Assembly (NCBI RefSeq): GCF_932294415.1
Contig: NC_065537.1
Span: 70,969,761 to 71,033,760 of the forward strand
Length of the DNA: 64,000 bases
Origin: Quercus robur
Taxonomy: Eukaryota > Streptophyta > Magnoliopsida > Fagales > Fagaceae
Reading direction: 5' to 3'
Shown here: piece after piece, positions 1 through 10,445 of the stretch
Layout: every line of letters begins with the position of its first letter
How positions within the stretch are numbered: position 1 is the stretch's first letter
Position numbers and translations under genes: made by a program
The notes under the pieces: generated by a model
Told to the model about the DNA's origin: nothing
The model's input: only the letters and a program-made list of their open reading frames with translations
Database searches by the model: none

Positions 1-1027
1 AGACATCGGTCTAGAAAAGTTCTCAGGCAATCAATAGAGTGCAGAAGATAGAGTCTACTTCATATAACTCACTTAAAGCAAAACAGTACTTATTTTTGGG
101 CAATCACCACTTTTAGTTATTAAAGTTTCTCCCATTTTTCAGTTTGGGCTTAGAGTTTCAAAGTATTAAATTTTGTAAAATAATCCAACTTGGTCATTGA
201 AGTTTTCCCAATTACCCCATTTTCTTCCTTTTTATATCCTTGTATTTTCCCAACATTGAAATAGAGAACTATTCAACAAAATCAAGTTCAGAAAAGTAGA
301 CAATCTTATGCTCTTTTTTTTTGGTTCCATGTCAATACAAGAAGGCAATTATAAGCCATTGTGGGAGTCCCATGGCACTTGTAATCCACCTAGACTACCA
401 GTGTATAATTTTTAAACCATTAAGAACCTTTTTCTTTTAATCATAAACATGCCTAATCACATGAAATGTCAGTGTCCATATTAGCACGTATACCAAATTA
501 GATCATTCTTAAAAATTTGAGGATTCCATTACTACTTTAGAAACTCGAGACTAAATAGGAAAAATGAGGCAAACTTTAGAAACACTAAGGTTGTCGCTAG
601 GATCACCTCAGATTGATGCAACTCCTACACTCAATACAACATGATATATTTAATCAATAAAAACCCCTAACAAAACACCATGACTCTACCTACAGTTACA
701 TGGTTGCAATCACTTTTAAATGCTTGGCCTCATTCTACAATTTATTGACTTTAGATTGATGCAAAACAATGTCTTATTGTCATGTACACAACACAGTATC
801 AGAAGGCAACAGCTGATCATAGCAGAAAAATTTTAGCATGCCTAATGAAATGGAAAGTGAAGCAAATTTTCATATTGAATATGGATTAGATGTGACAACT
901 TCAGCACATAGAAAAAGATAATAACATCAGTCTTTCATTTATATTTACCGTTTCTTGCTTGCAAATGATTCATCCTGTAATCAACCAAAACCACAAAATC
1001 AAATTTAACAAATATGACCACTCTTTA

Positions 1028-1336
1028 GACTATTAGAGCATATTCTTCCACCACAATGGGGATTTTGGCTATCATCAGTCGATTGTAATTTGGGGGGCTA
1101 TGACTATTCCTCCAAGTACAATGTGAACTATTTGGCAAGAAAGAAATATGCGTACTTTTGAGGGACAGAGTCTACATCATTGGAGTTGAAACTGTTTTGC
1201 TGCGATTGTTGCATGTTTGGATGGCTGCCTTGAGCAGGCTGTCTTTTTTCTCTTTTGAGGAGTTTGTGGACTTATGTAATTTCTGTTAGACACTAGGACT
1301 CTGTGGAATACTACCTGTGTACAAGGGGGTCTTCTT

Positions 1337-1372
<36 letters not shown>

Positions 1373-1424
1373 TTTTCTCTAAGTTAATAACTTTTTTCCT
1401 CATTACTAATAAATAAATAAATAA
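1028..1424 (+). mobile_element. 3' fragment of a LINE retrotransposon, in the 3' flank of the F-box gene
   Basis: About 400 bp flanked by a 21-bp direct repeat with one mismatch (1007-1027 and 1425-1445, core ATGACCACTCTTTA). It translates, with stops, to the end of a plant LINE reverse-transcriptase ORF (TIWQERNMRTFEG near 1130-1175). It ends in a long T run and an AAATAAATAAATAAAA tail. The matching place in the paralogous copy (near 7495-7520) is empty, which confirms the boundaries. Confidence 0.75.
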
Positions 1425-1599
1425 AACAATTATGACCACTCTTTATAGCCATTCAAGAACAAATTACATCCAAAAGCCATATATTGAGGTTTGAAACTTA
1501 ATACTTATATATAGCAACACAACAATATTTAGTATATACGAAGAGTAAGATAGCATAGAGGAATGTAAATGCTGAAATTTTGAGTTGAATCAAGCCTTT

Positions 1600-2805
1600 T
1601 TACCTGCACTTCCTCTTCTTGGTCACTCCCCTCTTGGAAACTGCATCATTTGGTTTGTCAAGTAAGATAAGGTTCTCCACATAACTATCAGCAAAAGAAT
1701 GGAATGGGCTTCCGCAAAACCCCAAATTCTTCACTTGTTGGCTCTCTGGGTCATATGAACATAGATTCCAACCAAGTGATAGTTTTGTCTCCACTAATAT
1801 ATGACCATTCTTCCAGAAACCTAACACTCTAAAAAATCGGCTATTGAGGTCAATAGTGAACTGTTTAGTCCAAGAATCAACAGCGCCATACTCTTTCATC
1901 ACCCAAACGGAACAACACTTGATCTTCATACACTCATAATCATAACATATTAGGGAGAGCAATCCCTTGAACACTGACGTACCAATATCAGCACCTGCTT
2001 GGAATTGTATACCATTTGGCAAAGATATCACGCGGAAAACCTCATCACCCAAATCAAATGACAAAACTAAGGAACGGTTATTGCCCCAATCATTCGCCCC
2101 AAAATGGACAGCTCCATTTAAAGTAGCTACTGGTCGCAACCAATTATTAAAACTAATCCCAGATGGAAAGCATTCGCCACCACGAGTTATTCTCCAACAT
2201 CCCTCGCGAAGAGAATAAACCTCAACCAGAGGTGGTTTTTTCTCTTTGGTCATAACAGTAGTACTGGGTAGAATTACAATCCTCACAACCTTATAATCAT
2301 TAGTCCGCGGATCAAACCCGAACCCCAAACGACATGAAATGGGGCCGTGAGTCTTGGACCTAATTCTAGGCTTAGGAAGAGTAATACATTTTCTAATAGA
2401 AGGATTCCATAGAAAAAAGCGGTCTTCTTCACAAATACTGAACAATCCATTCACGGAACCAATTAATTTAAAATAGTCGAGAAAACGACTTGTTAGTGGG
2501 AACTCAATGCTGTTTTGAGATTGATCAAGTGAGGAGGAGGAGTCATTGCCATTGTGAATCAATTTGTAGTACTCTATATTGGGTCTATTTTTGCAGCTCC
2601 TAACAATTAGTGTGTTGGAATTGGAAGGAAGTGAAAGTGGTGATTGAATGAAATGGGAATCGATGAAGGCATGACTTGTAATTAGAGAGTTCCATGATTT
2701 TGAAACGCACCTGAATCGAATTAGGGATTTCACGGGTAGTCTGTGCAGTATCTCCAGCAACACTTCGAATGGCAGATAGTCCGACATATCTATAGCTTCA
2801 CCCAA
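1600..2805 (-). CDS. F-box protein with F-box-associated (FBA-type) domain, intact single exon
   Basis: A 401-residue uninterrupted reading frame. The N-terminal F-box covers about residues 10-52 (start LPFEVLLEILHRLPVKSL, then the RFRCVSKSW signature) and would bind SKP1 in an SCF ubiquitin ligase. Residues about 110-370 resemble the FBA_1/kelch-like substrate module: an LWNPSIRKC segment, then GFGFDPRTNDYKVVR, then a VEVYSLREGCWR strand. The C-terminus is basic (KRGVTKKRKCR). The ATG at 2805 is followed seven codons later by a second one (MSDYLPFEV), and either could be used. Length and single-exon structure fit the large plant F-box/FBA family. The target is unknown. A decayed paralogue lies at about 7590-10445. 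I see no frameshift or stop, so I treat it as functional. Confidence 0.88.
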   Translation of the reverse strand: MGEAIDMSDYLPFEVLLEILHRLPVKSLIRFRCVSKSWNSLITSHAFIDSHFIQSPLSLPSNSNTLIVRSCKNRPNIEYYKLIHNGNDSSSSLDQSQNSIEFPLTSRFLDYFKLIGSVNGLFSICEEDRFFLWNPSIRKCITLPKPRIRSKTHGPISCRLGFGFDPRTNDYKVVRIVILPSTTVMTKEKKPPLVEVYSLREGCWRITRGGECFPSGISFNNWLRPVATLNGAVHFGANDWGNNRSLVLSFDLGDEVFRVISLPNGIQFQAGADIGTSVFKGLLSLICYDYECMKIKCCSVWVMKEYGAVDSWTKQFTIDLNSRFFRVLGFWKNGHILVETKLSLGWNLCSYDPESQQVKNLGFCGSPFHSFADSYVENLILLDKPNDAVSKRGVTKKRKCR

Positions 2806-3690
2806 TTTCTGACTCTTGGGAAATTCTCAATTTTGAAAGTTTTAATCATAAGAGATAAGCCTGTAATGAGAGATGTAGAACACAGAGGTTAATAAAATGA
2901 TGGAAGGCCTCTTAAAATTGAAAAACAGCTTATAAAAATATCCTTATTTTATTTTTCTTTAATTTTTTTCAATTTTAATAAAAATGAAAATCTAATCAAA
3001 TTTGTTGAAATTTAAAAGGCCTTCAATCAAAACTTGAGGCAAAGCATTGACATTAACTTGTACAAAATTATTTTTGTCTATTTTAGCATAAAAAACTATT
3101 TTTTATTTATTTTATATACTCATTTTTTAAAGGAAAATGCTAATGAATACCCTTAGAACACTGATTAAGAATCCAGTTAAAGAAAGTTTTTATGGGAAAA
3201 AAAAAATTAATGTTTTGACAGTTTTTTTTTTCATTTTTCATAAAAGTAATGTCGAAATTTTCCTAAAATGAATTATTAACAAGTACCTTAAGGGCACTCG
3301 TTAGCATGACCCTTTTTTAAAATACCTCACATCAAATTATCAATTTTACACTATATTTTATTAAAATATCAATTTTTTTTATAAAAAAAATCTATTTCTC
3401 CACACACAACCGCTATCTACTTTCTTCTTTATCATCAAAATACATAAAGAAAGAATAAAAGAATAAAAGTAAAATGAATAGTATCGGTGTAAATTTACAT
3501 TATTATTGTGGTAATAATGTATATTTACACAATTTCGCATGACCTAATATGTGTAAATTTTGGGCTTGATTGACTAAAATGTGGTACTTTTCTATTATAC
3601 AAGCACCGAGTGGCAAATGCTCTAAAAGAAACACATCTTCATGAATATGAGATGAGATTGGAAATCTAGAATTTAATGGCCATGTAACTA
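2806..3690. other. AT-rich intergenic region upstream of the F-box gene
   Basis: No coding frame that I can support. The first 150 bp should hold the F-box promoter. A TATA-like run lies near 2925-2940 read on the minus strand, but AT richness makes this weak. Confidence 0.4.
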
Positions 3691-4600
3691 ATAAGAATGG
3701 ACAAAATGTTGACATTAAAATTGATTTCAAACATTAGGGCTCAAGTCCAAAAAATTATAAACTTCAAGGATCAATGGGGAGGTTGGCCTTCAAAATCAGT
3801 TAGAAAGACACATGGGTGTAAAGTATGGAGGAGTATTAAGGTAGATTGGGATAAATTTGTTCATTTCGAGTGTTTCAAGGTGGGTATGTCACCCAAGTAA
3901 GGTTTTCACATGATATTTTGGTGTAGAAATCATTCTTTAGAAGAGTTGCATCTTAGTTTATGTGCATGTTTAGTGAACAAGGATGTTTCAGTTCATTCAA
4001 TCATGGATGGTCAATTAGATGGGGTGCGTTGGAGTTGGAATGTGGGATTTTAAAAAATGTTTTCATGTTTAGGAATTGGAGTCAATGATTTTTTTTTTTT
4101 TTTTTTTTTTTTTAAGATCTTCTTTGCTGAAATATCCTCAAGAGGTTAGCAATTGATAGGATGAGATTAAGATTGAATGGGAGTGGTCATTTTGATGTTC
4201 GTTCTTACTTCTGAGTATGAGGTTATTTGGGGTAAAAATAGGCTAACTCTTTCCCTTAGAAGAGTATTTAGTGCATCAAGGCCCCAAGGAGGGTTCCATT
4301 CTTCGTTTGGACAGTAGTATGATAAAATATTCTAACTTGTGAAAATCTTATTAAGCAAGGGTTCTCTTTAGTTGAGTGGTGTCGTTGTATGCATTGATAT
4401 AATGATGAGATGATGGACCATTTGCTATTGTGAAGTTGCATATGTTTATTAGTGTAGTCTTTAGAGCCTTTTGGGGGTTTGATGGGTGTTACTACTTATC
4501 AGGGAAGGTAGATGATCTCTTGTTTAAATGGAGGAATTAGTTTGAAAAACAACCCTCATATTTGGAATTATGTTCCATTATATTTGATCATTAGAAATAG
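3691..4600 (+). pseudogene. Degenerate LINE reverse transcriptase C-terminus (zf-RVT region)
   Basis: Translation in shifting frames follows the end of plant L1-type ORF2. First comes WGGWPSKSVRKTHGCKVWRS with the downstream FEVG-like segment (3770-3900). A weak match to the DVRSYF stretch lies near 4190-4215. Last is the cysteine/histidine zf-RVT part with LLSKGSL, a DHLLL-like stretch and CEVAY (4340-4450). Many stops and a poly-T interruption (4090-4113) show it is dead. It is the target of the SINE at 4601. Confidence 0.6.
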
Positions 4601-4689
4601 TTGGTTCTAGTTAGCTCAATTGGTAAAGCCTTTGATAGTTGAATAAGAGATTTGAGGTTCATTAAGAACGGACGCCATAAGTTGAAACT

Positions 4690-4721
<32 letters not shown>

Positions 4722-4728
4722 CGAAGCT
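4601..4728 (+). mobile_element. Au-like tRNA-derived SINE with 14-bp target duplication
   Basis: It starts TTGGTTCTAGTTAGCTCAAT, which carries a tRNA-like box A (TAGCTCAATTGG). A box B-like GAGGTTCA follows, then GGACGCCATAAGTTGAAACT and a 26-base A tail, all resembling the plant Au SINE family. It is shorter than a typical Au element, apparently through an internal deletion between box B and the 3' part. Perfect 14-bp target duplications ATCATTAGAAATAG flank it (4587-4600 and 4729-4742). Confidence 0.75.
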
Positions 4729-4769
4729 ATCATTAGAAATAGTCATAATTTTAGCTGATAGGGGTATTT

Positions 4770-5400
4770 TTGGTGAAGAAATTAAAGCTTATAAACAAAT
4801 GTTTGTGGAAGCTGATGACACCCATAGGGCCATCAGCTCCATAAAAACTGATGGACCCTTTAAACGACTGTTCACCCATAGAAACCGATGGGCACGTCTT
4901 CCCCACAAACCGACAAGCGTGTCTCCTCCACAAACTGACGGGAGACCCTTGAGCAATGGATAACCGTAGAACGATGGAGAAGAAAGCCGACAGGTCCTAC
5001 GTGGACTTGCTTGATCCTCACGAATGCTTGTATATGGAAACATCTTGCGTATTATGCACAAAAACCCTACTACACACCCATATCTCCCTCATATGGAAAG
5101 AAACCCTAAAATCTCGAAAACCCTAATACCAAATCTTTCCTACAAGGAAGGATCCCTGCCCTTAAGGGATCTCAGCTCGTTACTCACTACTATATAAGCA
5201 CCAGACCTCCTCCTTTCTTAGGTACATAGAAAATCCCTAGCACTCTTACTATAGAGTTCTTAGAGGTTTTTCATTCATTAACTTGATCTTTGGAGGGTCT
5301 TTGGCCGATACCACACTAGTGCCTTCTGTTTGATCCTTGCGTCCTTGTTCTGCAGGTGTCCATTATTGCAATTTGGAGCCAATAACTCATTGACAATTTT
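4770..5400 (+). mobile_element. Probable LTR remnant with a promoter-like region
   Basis: The region is GC-richer than its surroundings. It contains degenerate repeats of an AAACCGATGGG-like unit (4840-4945), then a TATA-like ACTATATAAGCACC near 5197 and pyrimidine-rich leader sequence with no coding frame. This layout is typical of the U3-R-U5 part of plant gypsy LTRs. I could not fix TG/CA ends or a target duplication. Confidence 0.35.
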
Positions 5401-5965
5401 TGTGCATCATTATTAATATATATAAATATCACAAACTCAGTTTAATTGGTCCTATGAGTCTCAGAGCATTTGTATTTCCTTTTTCCTATTTGGTTATATT
5501 AGTTTCCAGCTCTTTTTTTAATATATAAAAAATTGTTTAAATTGCTTTCCTTTTTGGCATAGTCGCATAGAATTCCAATCCCTCTAGGAACTGAATGAAG
5601 GAGTCTAACAGCTTTGGTTCTTCATTTTGAGGTGGGATTGCTTCTTTTATTAACCTGTGATTACTTACACCTGTATCATCGTCCTTCTATAGACCATAAC
5701 CATGGATATGATTTTCTCCTTACAGCAAACCAGACCATGTAACAATCAAATAGTCTTCTCCTTTCTTTTTTTTGATCAGTAAAATAAAAGTTTTATAGAT
5801 ATTTAAAAAAAAGAAAAGAAAGATGAGGCTTAAGTAGTAAGTACAAGCCTATTCTATATTCATAATTTTATTCTAAAATCCTCTCTGCAAAGCCATAATC
5901 AATTTTCCATTGGAAAAGCCAAAACAAAAGAAGAAAAATCTATTGTAGAAGTAGAAGGTCCAACC
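5401..5965. other. Intergenic, no recognisable feature
   Basis: AT-rich DNA with short A/T runs. No coding frame, RNA gene or repeat end that I can support. Confidence 0.4.
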
Positions 5966-5969
5966 AAAG

Positions 5970-7592
5970 TAAATAAAGAATACTGAAGATTAGAGTCTAT
6001 GTCATAAATTTAGCCAAATAAAGCATTATTTTTGGGCAAAATCCATTGTTAGTTCTTAAAGTTTATCTCATTTTTAAAGTTTGGTCCTTAGAGTTTCATA
6101 ATTAGTTAATTTTGTGAAATAGTCCAATTTGGTCCTTAAAGTTTTCCCCCATTACACCCATTTTCTTCTTTTTTATGTCCTAGTATTTTCCCAACATAAA
6201 TAGAGAACTATTCAACAAATTCAAGTTAAAAAAATAGGAAAATATTATATATTTTTTTGCCATGTCAATAGCATGGAGCAATTATAAGCCATCATGGTAC
6301 CCACGTGGCACTTGTATTCGAGGTAGACTACAGCTATACAATTTTTAAAACTTTTCTTTATTATTATAACGCCCAATCACATGACATGTGTCAATGTCCA
6401 GATTAACATGCAGAACAAATTAGATCATTCCAAATTTTTTCAGGATTTGATTACTACTTCAAAAAAACTCTAGAATAAAATAGGAAAATGAGGCAAACTT
6501 CAATGACTAGAAGTGGTGTTTGCCCATTATTTTTCACGTTTTTAAGGTTTCGTTTGGGAGTTCATAAGGGAATAGAATGATCATAAGGGAATTGAAAGGA
6601 ATGAAATATATTTAAATAAGGGAATGGGATGGAAAAGAATGAAATTAAATAACCATGATTGGATGTTTTAAAATAAGAAAATGAAAATGAATAAAATGTA
6701 AGTTATCTTGTTTGGGAGTAACATAGAGGGAATAGAATGGGATAATTTTATAAAAATATTACTATTAGACCCTTATTTTAAAATAAAAGGTTGAATATAT
6801 AGGGGTATTTTAGGAGTTTTAGTAAAAAATTCATTAAATCTAATTCTATTCCCTCCAATTCCTCACAATTTTGGGGGAAATGAAAATTTTAGGTTTTAAG
6901 AGAATAGAGAGGAATGAGTGTTCGTTCCTACCCATTCCATTACCTCTCACTTAAACTCCCAAATAAGGGAAGGGAACAATATTCTAAAATTATTATTTTT
7001 TTCATTATTTTTCATTCCCTTCTTCCAAACGAGGGTTAAAGAAAAACCCTAGGGTTGTCACTAGGCTGCCTTGATTAGTGCAGTTCCCAAAGTGATCAAT
7101 ACAACGTAATACATTTAATAAATAAAAAGTCATTACTCTATGTACCTACGGTTACAAATTTTTTTAAATGTTTGGCTTTATCCTATACTTTGTTGAATTT
7201 TTTTTTTTTTTTTTTTTTGAGAAGATACTTAATTTGTTGAATTTAAGCTGATGCAAAACAATATCTCATGTACAAAACGCAGTATTAGAAGGCAATGGCC
7301 GATCATAGCAGAAAATCTTAGCAAGCCTAATGAAGTGGAAAGTGTAAAACAAATTCTCGAATGTGGATTAGATGTTAAAATTTCAACATATAGAAAAAGA
7401 TAATAACATTAGTCTTTCATTAATATTTAACATTAATTTCTTGCTTGCAATCTCTAATCCCATCATGATTCATGGCAACAAAATCATATTTAACAATTAT
7501 AACCCCTCTTTATAGCCATTCAAGAAAAACTAACATCCTATATATTCATGTTTGAAACTTAATATTTTACTTATAGCCACACAACAATATAT
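5970..7592. repeat. Duplicated 3' flank of the F-box locus (copy 2)
   Basis: Collinear with 1-1600 over almost its full length. Shared landmarks include TTTTTGGGCAA (100 and 6030), CATGTCAATA (329 and 6263), the CACATGA stretch (457 and 6370) and TTGCTTGCAA (953 and 7440). Differences are the 490-bp MITE at 6546-7035 and a T-run insertion near 7198, both present only here, and the LINE at 1028-1424, absent here. Confidence 0.8.
6546..7035. mobile_element. TTAA-flanked MITE
   Basis: About 490 bp. The left end is GGTTTCGTTTGGGAG and the right end reads CCCTCGTTTGGAAG on the other strand. TTAA flanks both sides (6542-6545 and 7036-7039). The sequence is interrupted relative to copy 1 near position 580-590. 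Inner arms repeat AAGGGAATAGAATG-like sequence in inverted order. There is no coding capacity. Superfamily is uncertain (PIF/Harbinger-like or other). Confidence 0.6.
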
Positions 7593-7780
7593 AACTTGTT
7601 GGGTGGTCATATGAAGAGAGCTTACTCAAAAGTTGTCTTTTTGCCTCCAATAACATATGACAATTCTTCCAGAAACCCTTATAAATCTAAATTAATAGTA
7701 AATATTTTAGTCCATGAATTAACAACACTACATTCTTTCATCACCCAAATGAAACGTGGTGTTCATATGCTTATTATATT

Positions 7781-9470
7781 CTAGTCACTAATCCGTGCAA
7801 TGCATGGAAAAACTTTGCATAAATATATAATTTATTATGAAACAAAAGATATATTAATTAATAAGTTTAATAAATAAGGGTCTATGATTTGGCCCATGGG
7901 ATCAAGTCAAATTCGGCTCAATTACTAACACATGACATGAGGAAACATAAAATCTATTAGGTTCGACTAAGTTTAATTTATATTTCTTAATCTCATACAA
8001 TACATAGGAAAATTTTACATAAATGTATAATGTATAAAATTCAGAGCTGAAATTATTTTTTTTAAAAATGAAAAATATATGACTACACAACAGAAAAATA
8101 TAAGAAAAAGATGGAGTTACCCTTAGAAGACTAATCCATGGCTATAGTTGACAGGTATAGTTATTGCAAAAAATGAACTCAAAAATTCAAATGTTAAAAC
8201 TTCCGAAAAGCTAAAAATATAAAAGAAATTTAATATACAAAGCTTAGAAATTATTGAAAAAAAAAAGTATGTGGCTACTCTACATAGAAATATATTGAAA
8301 TACATGTTACCTCAAAAGAATTATTTCTGGCTATAGCTATTGAAACCTGTCAAAATTTTTTAGATTTTGAAAAAAAAAAAAAGTGGAAAAATCAAAGAAC
8401 CAAATGTTAATACTTCCAAAAATCCAAAATAATAATAAAGAAAAAGATGATTTCGAGCAAAGAAATTATTGAAAAAAAAATACATAACTACACAGCAGAG
8501 AAATATAGGAGATAAGGTACTAGTTTAAGATATTGCAAAAATAAACCCAATAATTTAGAAGTTAAAATTTTCAAAAGGCCATAAAAATTAGCAAATTAAA
8601 AAATTTAGAGCCTAAAAATTATTGAAACAAAATAAAATATGTAAGACTACACTACAAATAAATATAAGAGAGAGATAAGGTACCCTCAAGAGAACAATCC
8701 ATGACTATAGTTATTGAAATCTAGCTAACATGTTCAAATATTGTAAAAAATGAACCAAAAAAATTCAAATGTTAGCACTTTATCAAAATGCCATAAAAAT
8801 TAGCAAATCAAAAGATTCAGAGTATAGAGAAATATATGACTACACAATAAAGAAATATATATGAAACCCAAAACATAACTTATCTACAAAAATCAATGAA
8901 ACCCAATCAATCGCATTTAATTTCAAGCATTGCTTCAAACAAAAAAAGATTCTTAATTGTAAACCAATGCATGCAATTGCTCAAAGTATATCCAAAATAC
9001 TATATTTGATTATACAAGCAACATAAGAAGAAATCCAATCAAGTTATGCATCATCTTCAAATGTAACTCTACTTTTCCTACAATATACACCAATTAAAAC
9101 TTTCAAAAGGTCATAAAAATTAGCAAATCAGAAGATTCAGACCTAAAAATTATTGAAACAAAACAAAATATATAAGACTACACTACAAATAGTGAAAGGG
9201 ATAAGAGTGGCTTGGACAAGATAAGAGTGAATGGGAGGGTGATGGGAGTATAGTGATTCTAATTTTTTTTAGTGTAAACCCCATCCCTCAACAGTGAGTC
9301 TATGCTTGCTCGGTCTTTTTTCTTTTATATAAATTGTCTGTTTTTTGGTGTATTAATTTTTCTATTTATTTATTATAAATAAAAAATTAATAAATAAAAC
9401 GATTGATGATGTGGTAGGCTTTGAAAAGGTCAACAAAGAATCAAAGGTTTTGGTTTGATATATATATAGA
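7781..9470 (-). mobile_element. Non-autonomous Helitron A, inside the F-box pseudogene
   Basis: Read on the minus strand it begins TCTATATATATATC and ends with an imperfect hairpin (CCATGC, loop ATT, GCACGG) followed by ATTAGTGACTAG, matching the Helitron rules of 5' TC and 3' hairpin plus CTRR. The 5' flank obeys the A/T insertion rule; the 3' side has two extra bases before the expected T. No Rep/helicase ORF is present. Most of the interior is a degenerate tandem array. Confidence 0.65.
8081..9190. repeat. Degenerate tandem array of roughly 190-bp units inside Helitron A
   Basis: The landmark GACTACACAAC-like sequence recurs at 8081, 8272, 8484, 8645, 8838 and 9175 (spacings 191, 212, 161, 193, 337). 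Each is followed by ATATAAG-type sequence, then CCATGGCTATAG, then TTCAAATGTTAAAACTT and ATTATTGAAA in the same order. The last interval contains extra sequence. Units are diverged and there is no coding frame. Confidence 0.65.
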
Positions 9471-10445
9471 TTAGAGAAAGCAATGTCCTAAATACTGACA
9501 TATAAAACTCAACTTGTTAAGAAGTAAAAAGAGAATGTGGGTTAAACGTTGAATTTTGGTAGAGCAAGTGAAGCACGTGCAGGTCACACTCATGCGCTGA
9601 TGCGCACATGCCATAACAGATTAAGGGACAATATTGAAATAGAATTTCCCGCTCTTTTGTCCTTTTCCTTTCTCCGCTCATTTGTATATGTATAGCAGAG
9701 TTATCTATTGGTTTGGTACAATTTTTCATTTTCTTGCTTAAGCAATAAAGAAGCTAACCATTCCATCCAAAACTCTCTCTACAATTTAAATATCTTTTTT
9801 TGTTTTAGATTTTATCACAACTCTTGCTCTGAATTTACCATTTGGTGGCAAGCATATCACATGAAAACATATGACAAAACTACCAAATGATCAGTATTGC
9901 CCTTATCTTTTGCCGCAAAGTGGATAACCTCATTTAGAGAGTAAACCTTGACTTAGAGAGTAAACCTAAATATGAGGTGGTTTAGCATCTTCAGTTTTAT
10001 ATGGAAATTCAATTGTCACCACCTTATTATCATTGGTCTGCGGTTTAAACCTGAATACTTTGGATGTGCTGATCATAATGGAATTCTTGGGAATGATGAT
10101 ACATTTTCTAATAGAGGGATTCCAATTAAGGAAAAAAGGGACTCTAATTCATTAAGGTAAAACAATCCATTTATAGAACTGATGAACGAATAACGGGTGA
10201 AATGACAACTTGTTGGTGGGACTTCAAATTCTTGAAATTGATCAAATGACTTATTATTGTCGCCATGAATTAATTTGTAGAGCTCGAAGTTGGTTCTATC
10301 ATCACAGTGCTTAACAATAAATGATGGAGTTAGAGAGAAGTGGAAGTAATTGAGTGAGTTGGGAATTAATGAAGGAAGAGCTTGTGATTATAGAGTTTCA
10401 TGATTTTGAAATGCAACAAAACTGAATTATGGATTTCAAACCGCT

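Larger units (their letters stand above)
7592..10445 (-). pseudogene. F-box pseudogene (paralogue of 1600-2805), split by a Helitron
   Basis: Homology to the intact F-box gene is in three blocks: 7592-7780, 9471-9504 and about 9809-10445. Shared segments include TTCTTCCAGAAACC and TTCTTTCATCACCCAAA in the first block, a match to GCAATCCCTTGAACACTGAC in the second, and ACATTTTCTAATAGAGGGATTCCA-type sequence in the third. Helitron A (7781-9470) separates the first two blocks and a further insertion of about 300 bp (9505-9808) separates the others. Homology stops at about 10440, so the first 24 codons or so, including the start of the F-box, are gone. Stops and frameshifts occur throughout. It is a dead copy from a tandem duplication of the locus. 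Confidence 0.75.

Noticed and set aside
1967..2218. Plus-strand open frame across the F-box gene
   Set aside because: It is the antisense shadow of the intact F-box coding region and has no known domain.
4601..4660. tRNA gene suggested by box A and box B-like words
   Set aside because: No cloverleaf can be folded; the A tail and target duplications show a SINE.
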